Shown: positions 22,985 through 31,015 of the stretch, one piece after another
Layout of the letters: every line of letters starts with the position of its first letter
How positions within the stretch are numbered: position 1 is the stretch's first letter
Source of the DNA: Candidatus Faecimonas gallistercoris
GTDB lineage: Bacteria; Bacillota_I; Bacilli_A; RF39; UBA660
NCBI GenBank assembly: GCA_018712565.1
Contig: DVGU01000068.1
Coordinates: 1 to 32,012, forward strand
Direction: 5' to 3'
DNA length: 32,012 nt
Made by a program: the position numbers and the translations under genes
The notes under the pieces: generated by a model
Seen by the model: only the letters and a program-made list of their open reading frames with translations
What the model was told of the DNA's origin: nothing
Database searches by the model: none

Positions 22985-23458
22985 ATGAAATATAATTTGT
23001 TAAGTTTGTTACAATCTATAAAAAAGCAATATTTATTATTATTTGTTGTTTATATATTTTTATATTTTATATTTATACTTTATATGTTAAGTTTGCCTGT
23101 TGATGTTTCGTTATTTACGATATTATTGGGATTACCTCCATATCAGGAAGGAATTAAAATTATATGGATGTTATTTCAAATAAGTTGTCATATATATATT
23201 ACTTATACCTTTTTTACTAATGAATGGGATCGGTCTTTTGAGTTTTTGTTATTACGTAAATCATATAAAAAGAATTTTATTCATTTACTTATTGTTATTA
23301 GTGTTTTTACTATATTTATCAGGTCTTTTATTTTTTTATTTAGTTATTTTTTCTTCTTTCGTGATATTACTTTTTCTTTATCTTTATTTTGTTTAAATAT
23401 TATATTGTATTTGGTTGTATCTGTTATTACGAGTTTTTTTTGTATTATTGCAGAGTAA
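22985..23458 (+). CDS. Short ABC permease-like membrane protein
   Basis: This 157-residue, very hydrophobic protein has about four or five membrane spans (near residues 15-38, 52-75, 97-120 and 125-150). It follows the ATPase gene with near overlap, as its permease partner would. Permeases of the BcrB kind are usually above 200 residues, so it may be truncated at its C-terminus, where TAA directly follows Ala-Glu. A GTG at 22976 in the same frame is an alternative start. No sequence motif identifies the family, and the assignment rests on hydrophobicity and context. Confidence 0.6.
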   Translation: MKYNLLSLLQSIKKQYLLLFVVYIFLYFIFILYMLSLPVDVSLFTILLGLPPYQEGIKIIWMLFQISCHIYITYTFFTNEWDRSFEFLLLRKSYKKNFIHLLIVISVFTIFIRSFIFLFSYFFFFRDITFSLSLFCLNIILYLVVSVITSFFCIIAE

Positions 23459-23475
23459 GTCACATTAAATATTAT

Positions 23476-23516
23476 AAAAAAGGTTCAAGGATTAGTTTCC
23501 TTGACCTTTTATTTTT
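23476..23516. terminator. Bidirectional terminator between convergent units
   Basis: AAAAGG-TTCAAGG pairs with CCTTGA-CCTTTT around a loop of about 8 bases, with A- and T-runs on the two outer sides. It includes the last codons of rarA and serves both converging transcripts. Confidence 0.8.
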
Positions 23517-24712
23517 TCTAGTCTTTCATAAATTTCTTTGATGTTTTTTTCATATCCAATATCTTTTGGATGATAATACTTTTTGTTTTTTAATTTATCT
23601 GGTAAGTATTGTTGGATAACGAATGCTCCTTTATAATCATGAGGATATTTATAGTCTTTGGCATTTGTTTTTATATGTTTTGGAATGGTTCCAACATTTC
23701 CTTCTTCAATATCTTTTATTGCTTCATCAAAAGCAGTGTGAGCTGTATTACTTTTAGGAGATAGTGCCATTTCTGTTACTATGGTTCCTAGGGGGATTCT
23801 TGCTTCTGGTAGGCCGACTCTTTCTGCTGCGTTGATTGCGGCATCTAGTCTTGGTCCAATGGCTGGATTAGCTAAGCCAATATCTTCATAGGCGATGACA
23901 GATAATCTTCTATAGATAGAGTCTAGGTCTCCTTCTACTATTAATCTTGCTAGATAGTGTAGAGCAGCATTAACATCACTTCCACGAATGGATTTTTGAA
24001 GTCCACTTAAGACATCGTAATGTCCTTCTCCATTTTTATCAGCAAAAAAGACTGGTTTGTTGTTAATCTTTCTAATTTCATCTTCTGTAATTGTTTTATT
24101 ATCTGTTGCATAATAAGCTACTTCTAATAGATTATAAGCGTATCTTAGGTCATTTCCAGATAGTTTTGCAATTAGTTCGATACTTTTATTATCTATTTTA
24201 ATTCCTTTTAAATCAGGGTGCTTTATAGCTCTTTTTAGACCTTCTATAATATCATCTGTTTCTAACTCTTTTAACTCAAATAATTGACATCTACTACGAA
24301 TTGCAGGATTAATTGAATGATAGGGATTTGATGTTGTCATACCGATTAAAGTAATTAGACCACTTTCTAGTTGAGGTAGTAAGATATCTTGTTTATCTTT
24401 ATTTAGACGATGAATTTCATCCATAATTAGTATAATACCATCATACATTTTTGCTTCTTCTATTACGATGTCTAAGTCTTTCTTGGTGTTAATGGTGGCA
24501 TTTAAAAAACGATATCTTAAGTTTAAATCTTTTACAATAGCATTAGCAATTGATGTTTTTCCAATCCCTGGTTTTCCATATAAAATCATAGAAAATAATT
24601 TTTTATTTTTTACAAGATTTGTTAATATTTTTCCTTTTCCTAATAGATGTTTTTGGCCTATTACTTCTGATAGAGTAGTAGGAGCTAATTTTAATGCTAG
24701 AGGTTTATTCAT
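23492..24712 (-). CDS. rarA: Replication-associated recombination protein A (AAA+ ATPase)
   Basis: RarA/MgsA proteins are clamp-loader-like AAA+ ATPases that act at stalled replication forks. The 406-residue protein has Walker A GKPGIGKT (residues 46-53), Walker B ILIMDEIH (D98, E99), the sensor-1 region IGMTTSNPYHSINPA with arginine finger RSRCQ, and the family's C-terminal part (AIKDIEEGNVGTIPKHIK, YKYPHDYKGAFVIQQYLPD). The N-terminus PLALKLAPTTLSEVIGQKHLL is canonical. AAGGTGAT precedes the ATG. It follows the amidoligase-like gene on the same strand, with 58 bases between. Confidence 0.95.
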   Translation of the reverse strand: MNKPLALKLAPTTLSEVIGQKHLLGKGKILTNLVKNKKLFSMILYGKPGIGKTSIANAIVKDLNLRYRFLNATINTKKDLDIVIEEAKMYDGIILIMDEIHRLNKDKQDILLPQLESGLITLIGMTTSNPYHSINPAIRSRCQLFELKELETDDIIEGLKRAIKHPDLKGIKIDNKSIELIAKLSGNDLRYAYNLLEVAYYATDNKTITEDEIRKINNKPVFFADKNGEGHYDVLSGLQKSIRGSDVNAALHYLARLIVEGDLDSIYRRLSVIAYEDIGLANPAIGPRLDAAINAAERVGLPEARIPLGTIVTEMALSPKSNTAHTAFDEAIKDIEEGNVGTIPKHIKTNAKDYKYPHDYKGAFVIQQYLPDKLKNKKYYHPKDIGYEKNIKEIYERLEKIKGQGN

Positions 24713-24770
24713 AATATCACCTTCTTTATTTTATCAAATTCTATATTATATGTGAAGTTGGTGTTTCATT

Positions 24771-25712
24771 TTATAATTGACCTTTTTTCCATGAATGATG
24801 TACTTTTTTATATTGATATGATAAATCATCTATATCTTTTTGTGTTTGAGAGATATTTTCTATTAGTTCTAAAAATTCTTTTGGTTTTGATCTATAAATA
24901 CTAAAGTCATTATTTAAAAAGGATGTTATTTCTTGGTTTGTTAAGTATGTTAATTTTTCTTTATCTATTCTTTGATTAGGAAATATACAAGCATTTATTA
25001 ATTTTAGAGAAAAGTTAATGTAGTTTTGGATTATTTTTTCATCTAAAGTACCACGTGGATACCTGATTTCAAATCTTTCTTGGTTATTTTTTTCATGAAT
25101 CTTTATTCCATAAATACTTTCTGTTAGTGTAGGCCATTCTTTTGTTAGTAGATGATAGTAATCTTTTTGTTCGAATGGATTGAGTTGTGCTAATTTTTTT
25201 AATAATATGGTTTTAATACTGTATGCAAAGTAGTCTTTATTTTCTCTGATATGATAGTTATTTCCCATATAAAATAGTTCCATATCTTGTTCATATAAAA
25301 GTATCAAAGACATTAATAATTTATAAAAGTCATTTTTACTCTTGGGCTTGGATAATAAATCTATGTTTACGTGATTTGCACAAGAGTCGTCAATAATTGC
25401 GTTATTATCTTTTAATATGGTACATATTTTTTTTAGTTCTTTCCAGGTTTCTTTTTCGTTTGTTAGTATTTTGCTAGATAATTCTCCACCTTTAATACCA
25501 GTGGGTGTTTCTATACTAATAGTGCACTCTGTATCTAAATACCAAGTGTTATATGTTGGATTTTGTTGTTTGTGTTTTTGCTTGAATGTTACATTTAGAT
25601 TTTCTTGTAAAAATATTTCATTTAACTTTTCTAGTGTTGCATTAGAAAACTCTATCTCAGTACCAAAACGATATGCTTTATCTATATTAATGTCATAACG
25701 ATATGGAGTCAT
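24771..25712 (-). CDS. Putative amidoligase (Amidoligase_2-like)
   Basis: The 313-residue protein shows hallmarks of the Amidoligase_2 family, carboxylate-amine ligases with a glutamine-synthetase-like fold: YRFGTEIEFSN (residues 14-24), where the two Glu would bind Mg-ATP, then GIKGGELSSKIL (about 73-84) and DSCANHVNIDLLS (about 108-120), the equivalent of the conserved cysteine/histidine strand. The rest is helical. Members are thought to form peptide-like amide bonds, perhaps on peptides or cell-wall components, but in vivo substrates are mostly unknown. No companion gene for a peptide or cell-wall substrate is adjacent; rarA lies downstream and a Xer recombinase is divergent. Family assignment is from motif recall. 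Confidence 0.7.
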   Translation of the reverse strand: MTPYRYDINIDKAYRFGTEIEFSNATLEKLNEIFLQENLNVTFKQKHKQQNPTYNTWYLDTECTISIETPTGIKGGELSSKILTNEKETWKELKKICTILKDNNAIIDDSCANHVNIDLLSKPKSKNDFYKLLMSLILLYEQDMELFYMGNNYHIRENKDYFAYSIKTILLKKLAQLNPFEQKDYYHLLTKEWPTLTESIYGIKIHEKNNQERFEIRYPRGTLDEKIIQNYINFSLKLINACIFPNQRIDKEKLTYLTNQEITSFLNNDFSIYRSKPKEFLELIENISQTQKDIDDLSYQYKKVHHSWKKGQL

Positions 25713-25773
25713 TTTATCACTCTTTTCCTGTTTATGTTATATTATAATGATTTTTTTTCATATGAGCAATTAT

Positions 25774-25802
25774 TTGTAATTTTTTTAGATTTATTTTATA
25801 CT
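25774..25802 (+). promoter_or_regulatory. Promoter of the Xer-deoB unit
   Basis: TTGTAA (25774-25779) and TATACT (25797-25802) are 17 bases apart, followed closely by GGTGAT and the ATG at 25818. This supports 25818, not the upstream in-frame codon at 25734, as the real start. The leader is short. Confidence 0.65.
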
Positions 25803-25817
25803 TTATATGGTGATAGT

Positions 25818-26732
25818 ATGAAGATTGAAGATGCGATAACTGATTTTATACATTATTGTTTATTTGAGAAAGGATTAACTGATCAGACAATAAAATCGTA
25901 TCAAAATGATTTAGATATATATCAAGGCTTTTTACAAGAAAATGGTGTAGAACAAGTTTGTGATATTACAAGTCAAAATATTAAGGATTTTTTGAAGTCT
26001 CGTGTTAGTTGTGAAAGCAGTAGTACCGTGGCACATAATTTAACAGTTATTAAGAATTTTCATAAATATTTAATAAAAGAAAATATTGTTAGGGATGATG
26101 TTTCGTTATTTATTTCGAGACCTAAGCTACAAAAAAGGCTTCCTAGATCACTTAGCGTAGAAGAAGTTGATCGACTTCTTGATATCACATTAGTAACGCC
26201 ATTTGACTATCGTAATAAAGCTATGTTAGAATTGATGTATGGTGCTGGGCTTAGAGTAAGTGAATTAGTGAGCTTAACTTTGAATCAAGTTGATTTAGAA
26301 AATGGTTTGATTCGTATTATGGGGAAAGGAAGAAAAGAAAGAGAAATTCCTATTGGTGAATATGGAATTTATTATTTAACACAGTATTTAGATTGTCGTA
26401 GTCAATTAATTAAGTATCATCGTCAAGAGGAAGCTTTATTTTTAAATAATCATGGAAAACAGATTACTAGACAGGGCTTTTTTAAAATACTTAAGAAGTT
26501 ATTGTTAGAGAAAGGTCTAAATCCTGATGTGTCTCCACATACGTTAAGACATAGTTTTGCTACACATTTATTAAGCCGTGGAGCCGATTTAAGAAGTATT
26601 CAGGAAATGTTGGGACATTCTGATATTTCTACAACAAAAATTTATACCCAGGTAAGTGATGAAAAAGTTGCAAATGATTACAAGAAATATCATCCTAGGG
26701 AACATAAAGGAGATAAGAAAAATGAGATTTAA
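25818..26732 (+). CDS. xerD: Tyrosine recombinase XerC/XerD-like
   Basis: The 304-residue tyrosine recombinase has the full catalytic set: R146 (GAGLRVSEL), K170 (MGKGRKERE), H241 and R244 (HTLRHSFATHLL), H267 (LGHSDISTTKIY) and the nucleophile Y276. The N-terminal SAM-like core-binding domain covers residues 1-105. Length and motifs fit the chromosome-dimer resolvases XerC/XerD rather than phage integrases, and the neighbour deoB matches a frequent arrangement in Bacillota, where xerD stands next to deoB. No dif site was found in the window. The last 11 bases overlap deoB. Confidence 0.9.
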   Translation: MKIEDAITDFIHYCLFEKGLTDQTIKSYQNDLDIYQGFLQENGVEQVCDITSQNIKDFLKSRVSCESSSTVAHNLTVIKNFHKYLIKENIVRDDVSLFISRPKLQKRLPRSLSVEEVDRLLDITLVTPFDYRNKAMLELMYGAGLRVSELVSLTLNQVDLENGLIRIMGKGRKEREIPIGEYGIYYLTQYLDCRSQLIKYHRQEEALFLNNHGKQITRQGFFKILKKLLLEKGLNPDVSPHTLRHSFATHLLSRGADLRSIQEMLGHSDISTTKIYTQVSDEKVANDYKKYHPREHKGDKKNEI

Positions 26733-27888
26733 ACGTGTTTTTTTGATGGTTTTAGATTCTTTAGGCGTAGGAGAGGCAACGGATGCTTCTGATTATGGCG
26801 ATACCGGTGCCAATACGTTAGGTCATATCAAAGATAAGTATGATTTATTTATTCCTAATTTAAAAAAAATTGGTTTTTTAGATACGTTAAATATGAATGA
26901 TAATCCTGATGTAGATGCTTATTATACGATTGCGAGACCTAAAAACGCTGGTAAGGATAGTTTAAATGGTCATTATGAAATGATGGGAATTGAAAATCAT
27001 ATTCCTTTTAAGACTTTTAATCAAGGGTTTACTTTTGATATTTTAAATGGTATAGAACAAGTTACGGGACGTAGAGTAATTGGTAATAAATGTTGTCAAG
27101 ATGATTCTATTATTCAGGAGTTGGGCGAACGACAACAAAATTATGGAGCTTTGATTATTTATACTTCTGCTGATTCTGATTTACAAGTTGCTGCTCATGA
27201 AGATTGTATTCCTGTTTCTACTTTGTATGAGTATTGTGAAAGAATTCGAGCTTTAACTTTGAGAGAAGAGTGGAGAGTAGGGAGAGTTATTGCTAGACCT
27301 TTTACTGGTACTGCTGGTCATTATAAATTTGTTCATAGTGGTAGACGTGATTATTCTGTTAAACCTCCACAAAGAAGCATTTTAGATAGTTTATTAGATA
27401 AGCATTATAATGTTATTGGTATTGGAAAAGTTAATGATATTTTTGATGGTCAAGGTATTAATAAACAGATGAAAGCTAATAATAATATGGAAGCTATCAA
27501 TAAATTTACAGATATTATTGATAAGAATTTTACAGGATTATGTATGGTAAATTTGTCTGATTTTGATGGTGTTTATGGTCATACTAGAGATGTTGAAGGA
27601 TATGGAAGAGCGATTGAAGAATTAGATGTTGAAATTCCAATTATTTTGAATAAGCTAGATACGGGGGATTTGCTTATTATTACTGCAGATCATGGCAATG
27701 ATCCAACTTTTCCTGGAACAGATCATACGAGAGAAAACGTTCCTGTTATTATTTATAGTCGGGATTTTCTTAAACCTCGACGTCTTGAAGCATTTGATAC
27801 TTTTGCTAATATCGGAGCAACGATTGCTGATAACTTTGATGTTGAAATACCCCCTATTGGAAAAAGTATTTTGGATGAGTTAGAGTAA
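26722..27888 (+). CDS. deoB: Phosphopentomutase
   Basis: The enzyme interconverts ribose-1-phosphate and ribose-5-phosphate (and the deoxy forms), linking nucleoside breakdown to central metabolism. The 388-residue protein has the alkaline-phosphatase-superfamily metal sites: D12 (VLDSLGVGEA), TADHGNDPTFPGTDHTRE near residues 313-330, and GTAGHYKFVHSGRRDYS. The motif that holds the phosphorylated Thr in characterised enzymes (GKDTxTGHWE) reads GKDSLNGHYE here, so Ser80 seems to replace that Thr. The ATG at 26722 has AAAGGAGA before it and gives the canonical N-terminus RFKRVFLMVLDS. It is cotranscribed with the Xer gene. Confidence 0.93.
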   Translation: MRFKRVFLMVLDSLGVGEATDASDYGDTGANTLGHIKDKYDLFIPNLKKIGFLDTLNMNDNPDVDAYYTIARPKNAGKDSLNGHYEMMGIENHIPFKTFNQGFTFDILNGIEQVTGRRVIGNKCCQDDSIIQELGERQQNYGALIIYTSADSDLQVAAHEDCIPVSTLYEYCERIRALTLREEWRVGRVIARPFTGTAGHYKFVHSGRRDYSVKPPQRSILDSLLDKHYNVIGIGKVNDIFDGQGINKQMKANNNMEAINKFTDIIDKNFTGLCMVNLSDFDGVYGHTRDVEGYGRAIEELDVEIPIILNKLDTGDLLIITADHGNDPTFPGTDHTRENVPVIIYSRDFLKPRRLEAFDTFANIGATIADNFDVEIPPIGKSILDELE

Positions 27889-27911
27889 GTAATAGGAGAG
27901 GGGAAGAGTAT

Positions 27912-27948
27912 AAAAAAACACCTATCATATGATAAGTGCTTTTTTTTG
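27912..27948 (+). terminator. Terminator after deoB
   Basis: A-run, CAC, TATCAT/ATGATA, GTG and eight T form a hairpin with one internal mismatch. The A-run and T-run make it usable from both sides, and the DUF1540 gene converges on it. Confidence 0.8.
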
Positions 27949-27954
27949 CTCCCC

Positions 27955-28116
27955 CTACTTTGCTTTTTTAAAGCTTTGACAAATTGTTTCTTCTTTTTTA
28001 CAACAATCATTATCACAGGTACAACTTATTTTAACTTCGTCTAATTCACAACATCCTTTATCACAGTTATTGTGTTTACAAGTTTCAACATCACATTTAA
28101 TTGTTCCTTTATTCAT
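27955..28116 (-). CDS. DUF1540-type cysteine-rich small protein
   Basis: This 53-residue protein has ten cysteines in a DUF1540-like pattern: IKCDVETCKHN at the start, CDKGCCELDEVKISC in the middle and CCKKEETICQSFK at the end. AAGGAGGAG is well placed before the ATG at 28116. Such proteins occur in spore-forming and related Bacillota, often as one or two repeats. The cysteine pairs suggest metal binding or disulfides; the function is not established. It is too short for most automatic gene lists but has a clear start signal and a terminator beyond its stop. Confidence 0.85.
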   Translation of the reverse strand: MNKGTIKCDVETCKHNNCDKGCCELDEVKISCTCDNDCCKKEETICQSFKKAK

Positions 28117-28192
28117 ATTTTAAACTCCTCCTTATATTTTTATTATTTCCCATGATGAGTTTTTTATGTACATAATTTTGTAATGTCTTCTA

Positions 28193-28285
28193 AAATGAAT
28201 TGAGATGGATAATTGTCCATCTTTTTATTTCTCGATTCATTTCAGAGCACTTCCCCCTATTTTAATTTTAAAAATAGAAGAGGGG
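28193..28285. other. Nested hairpins in the intergenic region
   Basis: An inner hairpin GATGGA-TAATTG-TCCATC (28204-28221) followed by TTTTT is enclosed by a long outer stem: AAATGAATTGAGA (28193-28205) against TCTCGATTCATTT (28230-28242), with one G-U-type position. A second hairpin follows, pairing CCCC and CTATTTT (from 28253) with AAAATAG and GGGG (to 28285), then an A/T run. These could be terminators, an attenuator-like leader or a small structured RNA. Confidence 0.5.
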
Positions 28286-28619
28286 ATTTTATTGATGTAT
28301 ATATCTATATTAATATATATAACTATATAGATACTTAATATTAATTATAAAGTAATATGTGTTAGTAAGTAAAAATATGTTATTGTTGATTAGATACTTT
28401 CTTTATATTATTTAGTATAGTATAGCTAATGAATAACAGTATAACTAATTACAATTATTATAGATTAATATTAAATATTTTTTAAATTTTATTGATTGTT
28501 ATATGGTTATTTATAGAATTATTTGAATTATATTTAACTTCCTATAATTGATATTATGTTAACTTCTTATTTTTAATCTTTATAAATAGAAGAATTCTAG
28601 TTAAGTTTATCACCGCTTT
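28286..28619. other. AT-rich intergenic stretch without visible gene
   Basis: About 330 bases are almost entirely A and T, with short runs such as ATATATCTATATTAATATATATA. I see no ribosome binding site with a coding frame, no RNA gene and no long repeat. The composition is more extreme than in the flanking genes, which fits a decayed segment or a DNA-bending region. Confidence 0.6.
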
Positions 28620-29006
28620 TTATATTAATAGTCCTAAGTCTTCTAATATGCGATTTGTTACATATAATTTTTTATTTGGCATGTTGGTGTAAAACTTAAT
28701 TAATTTTATATTGGCATCTGATAGTATTTTTTCTACTTTTTTGTCTCTAATTATTCTTTCGTGTAATAAATGGCTGTTATCATTAATTTCAATTGCTAAT
28801 AATAATTTGGCATAATTTTTATCAAATATACCAAAGTCTATATTCCTAAATAATTCATTGGCATATTTATGCTTTTGGGTTTTTTCTATAATACTAGCTA
28901 AGTTAATTTGTGGTTGAACTTTTACATCATATTCTGTTTCTATTTCTAATAATATTTTATAAAAGTATTGTTCTGTTTTTGTCATAAGACTTTTTTGATT
29001 GTACAT
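28620..29006 (-). CDS. DUF2726-like protein (PD-(D/E)xK nuclease-like fold)
   Basis: The 128-residue protein has the layout of DUF2726: an N-terminal TKTEQYFYKILLEI helix with Glu, a middle NIDFGIFDK strand with Asp, then LAIEINDNSHL and the basic RIIRDKKVEKIL helix, ending with a hydrophobic strand. D, ExN and the Lys/Arg resemble the catalytic core of PD-(D/E)xK nucleases, although activity is not shown for most members. GGGGAG precedes the ATG. It is downstream of the HTH gene with about 60 bases between and is probably cotranscribed. Together they look like an accessory pair in an AT-rich setting. Confidence 0.75.
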   Translation of the reverse strand: MYNQKSLMTKTEQYFYKILLEIETEYDVKVQPQINLASIIEKTQKHKYANELFRNIDFGIFDKNYAKLLLAIEINDNSHLLHERIIRDKKVEKILSDANIKLIKFYTNMPNKKLYVTNRILEDLGLLI

Positions 29007-29066
29007 TTTATTACTCCCCTTTTATTTTATACTTTCTTTTTTATTAAAGAAAAATAGATTCAATCA

Positions 29067-29834
29067 TTATACTTTTCTTGATTGAATCTCTGCAATTTTT
29101 TCAAATACTTCTTTTGCATTATCTTCATTTATTTCTGTATAGCCTAATTCAGCTAGTGCTTGTACTTTAGCAGAGTTTAGTTCTTGAGTTCTAGATAATT
29201 TGTCTTCCTTTTTATGTTCTATATCTTGTACAAATCTTTTATGTGTTTCACTAATTTTATTTTTGGATGCTCCACCATTATTATATAATGTCATTGCACT
29301 AAACATAATACTTTCAAATATAAATTGTTTATCTTTGTTAAATACAAATTCCATTGGATCTGTAAATCCAAGAGATTTAGACATATAACATAAAATATAT
29401 TTTAATTCTTCTGTTGTTTCCATTGATTGTAAGAAATGATATAAGTATATATATGTATTGTAGGTGTTTTTCGTTTTATCGGTTGCTAGTTTTTCTTTTA
29501 ATAAATTAATAATATCTGATAAAAGTTCTTGTTCTTTTTTATTAAACCCTTTTAAATCTGCGATTACTTCTTTGTTAGATGAATCTTTTACACCTTCTTT
29601 TAGGCGGTTTTCTACTTCAATTATATATTCTCCATTTATTTTTAAATCCTTTAGTTTTTCTATATTTTCTATATTTAATAAACTTAGTAATTTTGCAGCT
29701 TTCTCCTTTGGCCAGTCATTTAAGTTTTCAATTGCAAGGTAGTTATACAACATTTGTCTTGATACACCTAAATACTTGGCTAATCTTACTTTGCTGATTC
29801 CTAACTCTGTTAATACTACGTTTAATTCTTTCAT
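29067..29834 (-). CDS. Helix-turn-helix DNA-binding protein, 255 residues
   Basis: The N-terminus is a Xre/CopG-like helix-turn-helix (residues about 10-34: LGISKVRLAKYLGVSRQMLYNYLA). A long, charged, mostly helical part of about 200 residues follows, with coiled-coil-like stretches, and I recognise no further domain. AGGAGGGT precedes the ATG, and a very good promoter lies 23-51 bases upstream of the start (29857-29885). A short inverted repeat GTGT-CAATTT-ACAC just upstream of the -35 box could be its own operator. It probably regulates itself and the DUF2726-like gene. It could be a phage- or plasmid-derived regulator; this is inference. Confidence 0.75.
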   Translation of the reverse strand: MKELNVVLTELGISKVRLAKYLGVSRQMLYNYLAIENLNDWPKEKAAKLLSLLNIENIEKLKDLKINGEYIIEVENRLKEGVKDSSNKEVIADLKGFNKKEQELLSDIINLLKEKLATDKTKNTYNTYIYLYHFLQSMETTEELKYILCYMSKSLGFTDPMEFVFNKDKQFIFESIMFSAMTLYNNGGASKNKISETHKRFVQDIEHKKEDKLSRTQELNSAKVQALAELGYTEINEDNAKEVFEKIAEIQSRKV

Positions 29835-29856
29835 TTTTACTTACCCTCCTAATATA

Positions 29857-29885
29857 ATTATAGACATATTGAGAAGAATAATCAA
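29857..29885 (-). promoter_or_regulatory. Promoter of the HTH-DUF2726 unit
   Basis: On the minus strand, TTGATT (29885-29880) and TATAAT (29862-29857) are separated by 17 bases. The inverted repeat GTGT/ACAC lies immediately upstream, at about 29885-29900. Confidence 0.75.
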
Positions 29886-29917
29886 GTGTAAATTGACACA
29901 TTTTTTTCTTGTCTAAT

Positions 29918-30952
29918 TTACTTTATTATAGATGCTCCTCCAAGACATTCTTTTTTACTATTATAGAATACTATAAATTGTCCTGGTGTGATAGCTCTTT
30001 GTTTATTTTTAAAAGTTACTAGTAATTGATTATTTTTTTCTTCGATTTTTTCGATTTCTTCTAGATTAGACCTAGAACGAATTTTTGCATATTTTTTTTC
30101 TTTCAAAAAGGCGTCTTTTTCTACTAAATAATTGATTCCTTCAGCAATAAGTGTTTTTCTTTCTAAATCTTTGTTACTTCCTACTATGATATTATTGTTT
30201 ATTTTATCTAATTCTATTACATAAAGAGGCTCTTTATATGAGATATTTAATCCTTTTCTTTGCCCTATTGTATATTGATATAATCCATTATGTGTTGCTA
30301 GTGGTGTTTTATCTTTTAGTATTATTTTTCCTGGTTGTTGGTTTAGTTTATGTTTTTTTAAAAAAGTTTTATAATCATCCTTTGGTATAAAGCAGATTTC
30401 TTGGCTATCTTTCTTTTCACTGACTGGTAGATTATATTTTCTTGCGAGTTGTCTTATTTCATCTTTTGTTTTATACTTATTTAAAGGAAATAAAATGTAT
30501 GGTAGTAAATCCTTATTTATTTGGCATAAAAAATATGATTGATCTTTTCCATCTACATTACTCATCATTAATCTATTGTTTTTTATTTTTGCGTAGTGTC
30601 CTGTTGCGATAAAAGTACAGTTTAATTCTTTTGCTTTTTTGTAGAAAAGACCAAATTTAAAATATTTATTGCAAATGATACATGGATTTGGTGTTTTCCC
30701 TGATTCATATGAATCTATAAATTGTTTAATTACAATTTCTTTAAATTCTTTCCTTAAATCAAATATATGGTGGGGAATATTTAGTTGTTTACATATTTTT
30801 TTAGCATCTTGTATTGCTATATTTGTCTCGTCATTATCTAATAGTTTCATGGTTGCTCCTATGACTTGGTAGCCTTTTTCTTTTAATAAGCAAGCAGCAA
30901 CTGATGAATCTACTCCTCCACTCATTCCAATTATAACTTTTTTTGTTTCCAT
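29918..30952 (-). CDS. mnmA: tRNA-specific 2-thiouridylase
   Basis: MnmA inserts sulfur at U34 of tRNA-Lys, tRNA-Glu and tRNA-Gln, using sulfur delivered from a cysteine desulfurase. The 344-residue protein has the PP-loop IGMSGGVDSSVAA (8-20), the first catalytic Cys (C94 in CNKYFKFG), the second (C187 in DSQEICFIP) and the tRNA-binding GQRKGLNISYKEPLYVI region. The C-terminal beta-barrel ends with AITPGQFIVFY and GGASII. All key residues are present and the length is normal. No cysteine desulfurase gene is beside it. Confidence 0.96.
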   Translation of the reverse strand: METKKVIIGMSGGVDSSVAACLLKEKGYQVIGATMKLLDNDETNIAIQDAKKICKQLNIPHHIFDLRKEFKEIVIKQFIDSYESGKTPNPCIICNKYFKFGLFYKKAKELNCTFIATGHYAKIKNNRLMMSNVDGKDQSYFLCQINKDLLPYILFPLNKYKTKDEIRQLARKYNLPVSEKKDSQEICFIPKDDYKTFLKKHKLNQQPGKIILKDKTPLATHNGLYQYTIGQRKGLNISYKEPLYVIELDKINNNIIVGSNKDLERKTLIAEGINYLVEKDAFLKEKKYAKIRSRSNLEEIEKIEEKNNQLLVTFKNKQRAITPGQFIVFYNSKKECLGGASIIK

Positions 30953-30993
30953 CTAATCACCAATATTATTATATCGTAGAATAAAAAAAGAAA

Positions 30994-31015
30994 AAAGATA
31001 TCTTTTTATATCTTT
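30994..31015 (-). terminator. Terminator after the SpoIIM-like gene
   Basis: On the minus strand, AAAGATAT and ATATCTTT pair around a short A-rich loop and are followed by a long T-rich run. It overlaps the stop codon of the SpoIIM-like gene. Confidence 0.65.

Noticed and set aside
25734-25817. Longer N-terminus for the Xer recombinase starting at 25734
   Set aside because: The extension runs over a good promoter (25774-25802) and reads as an unrelated hydrophobic stretch. The ATG at 25818 gives the normal family length.
28286-28619. Replication origin or CRISPR array in the AT-rich gap
   Set aside because: No DnaA boxes, iterons, regularly spaced repeats or cas genes are visible; only irregular AT-rich runs.
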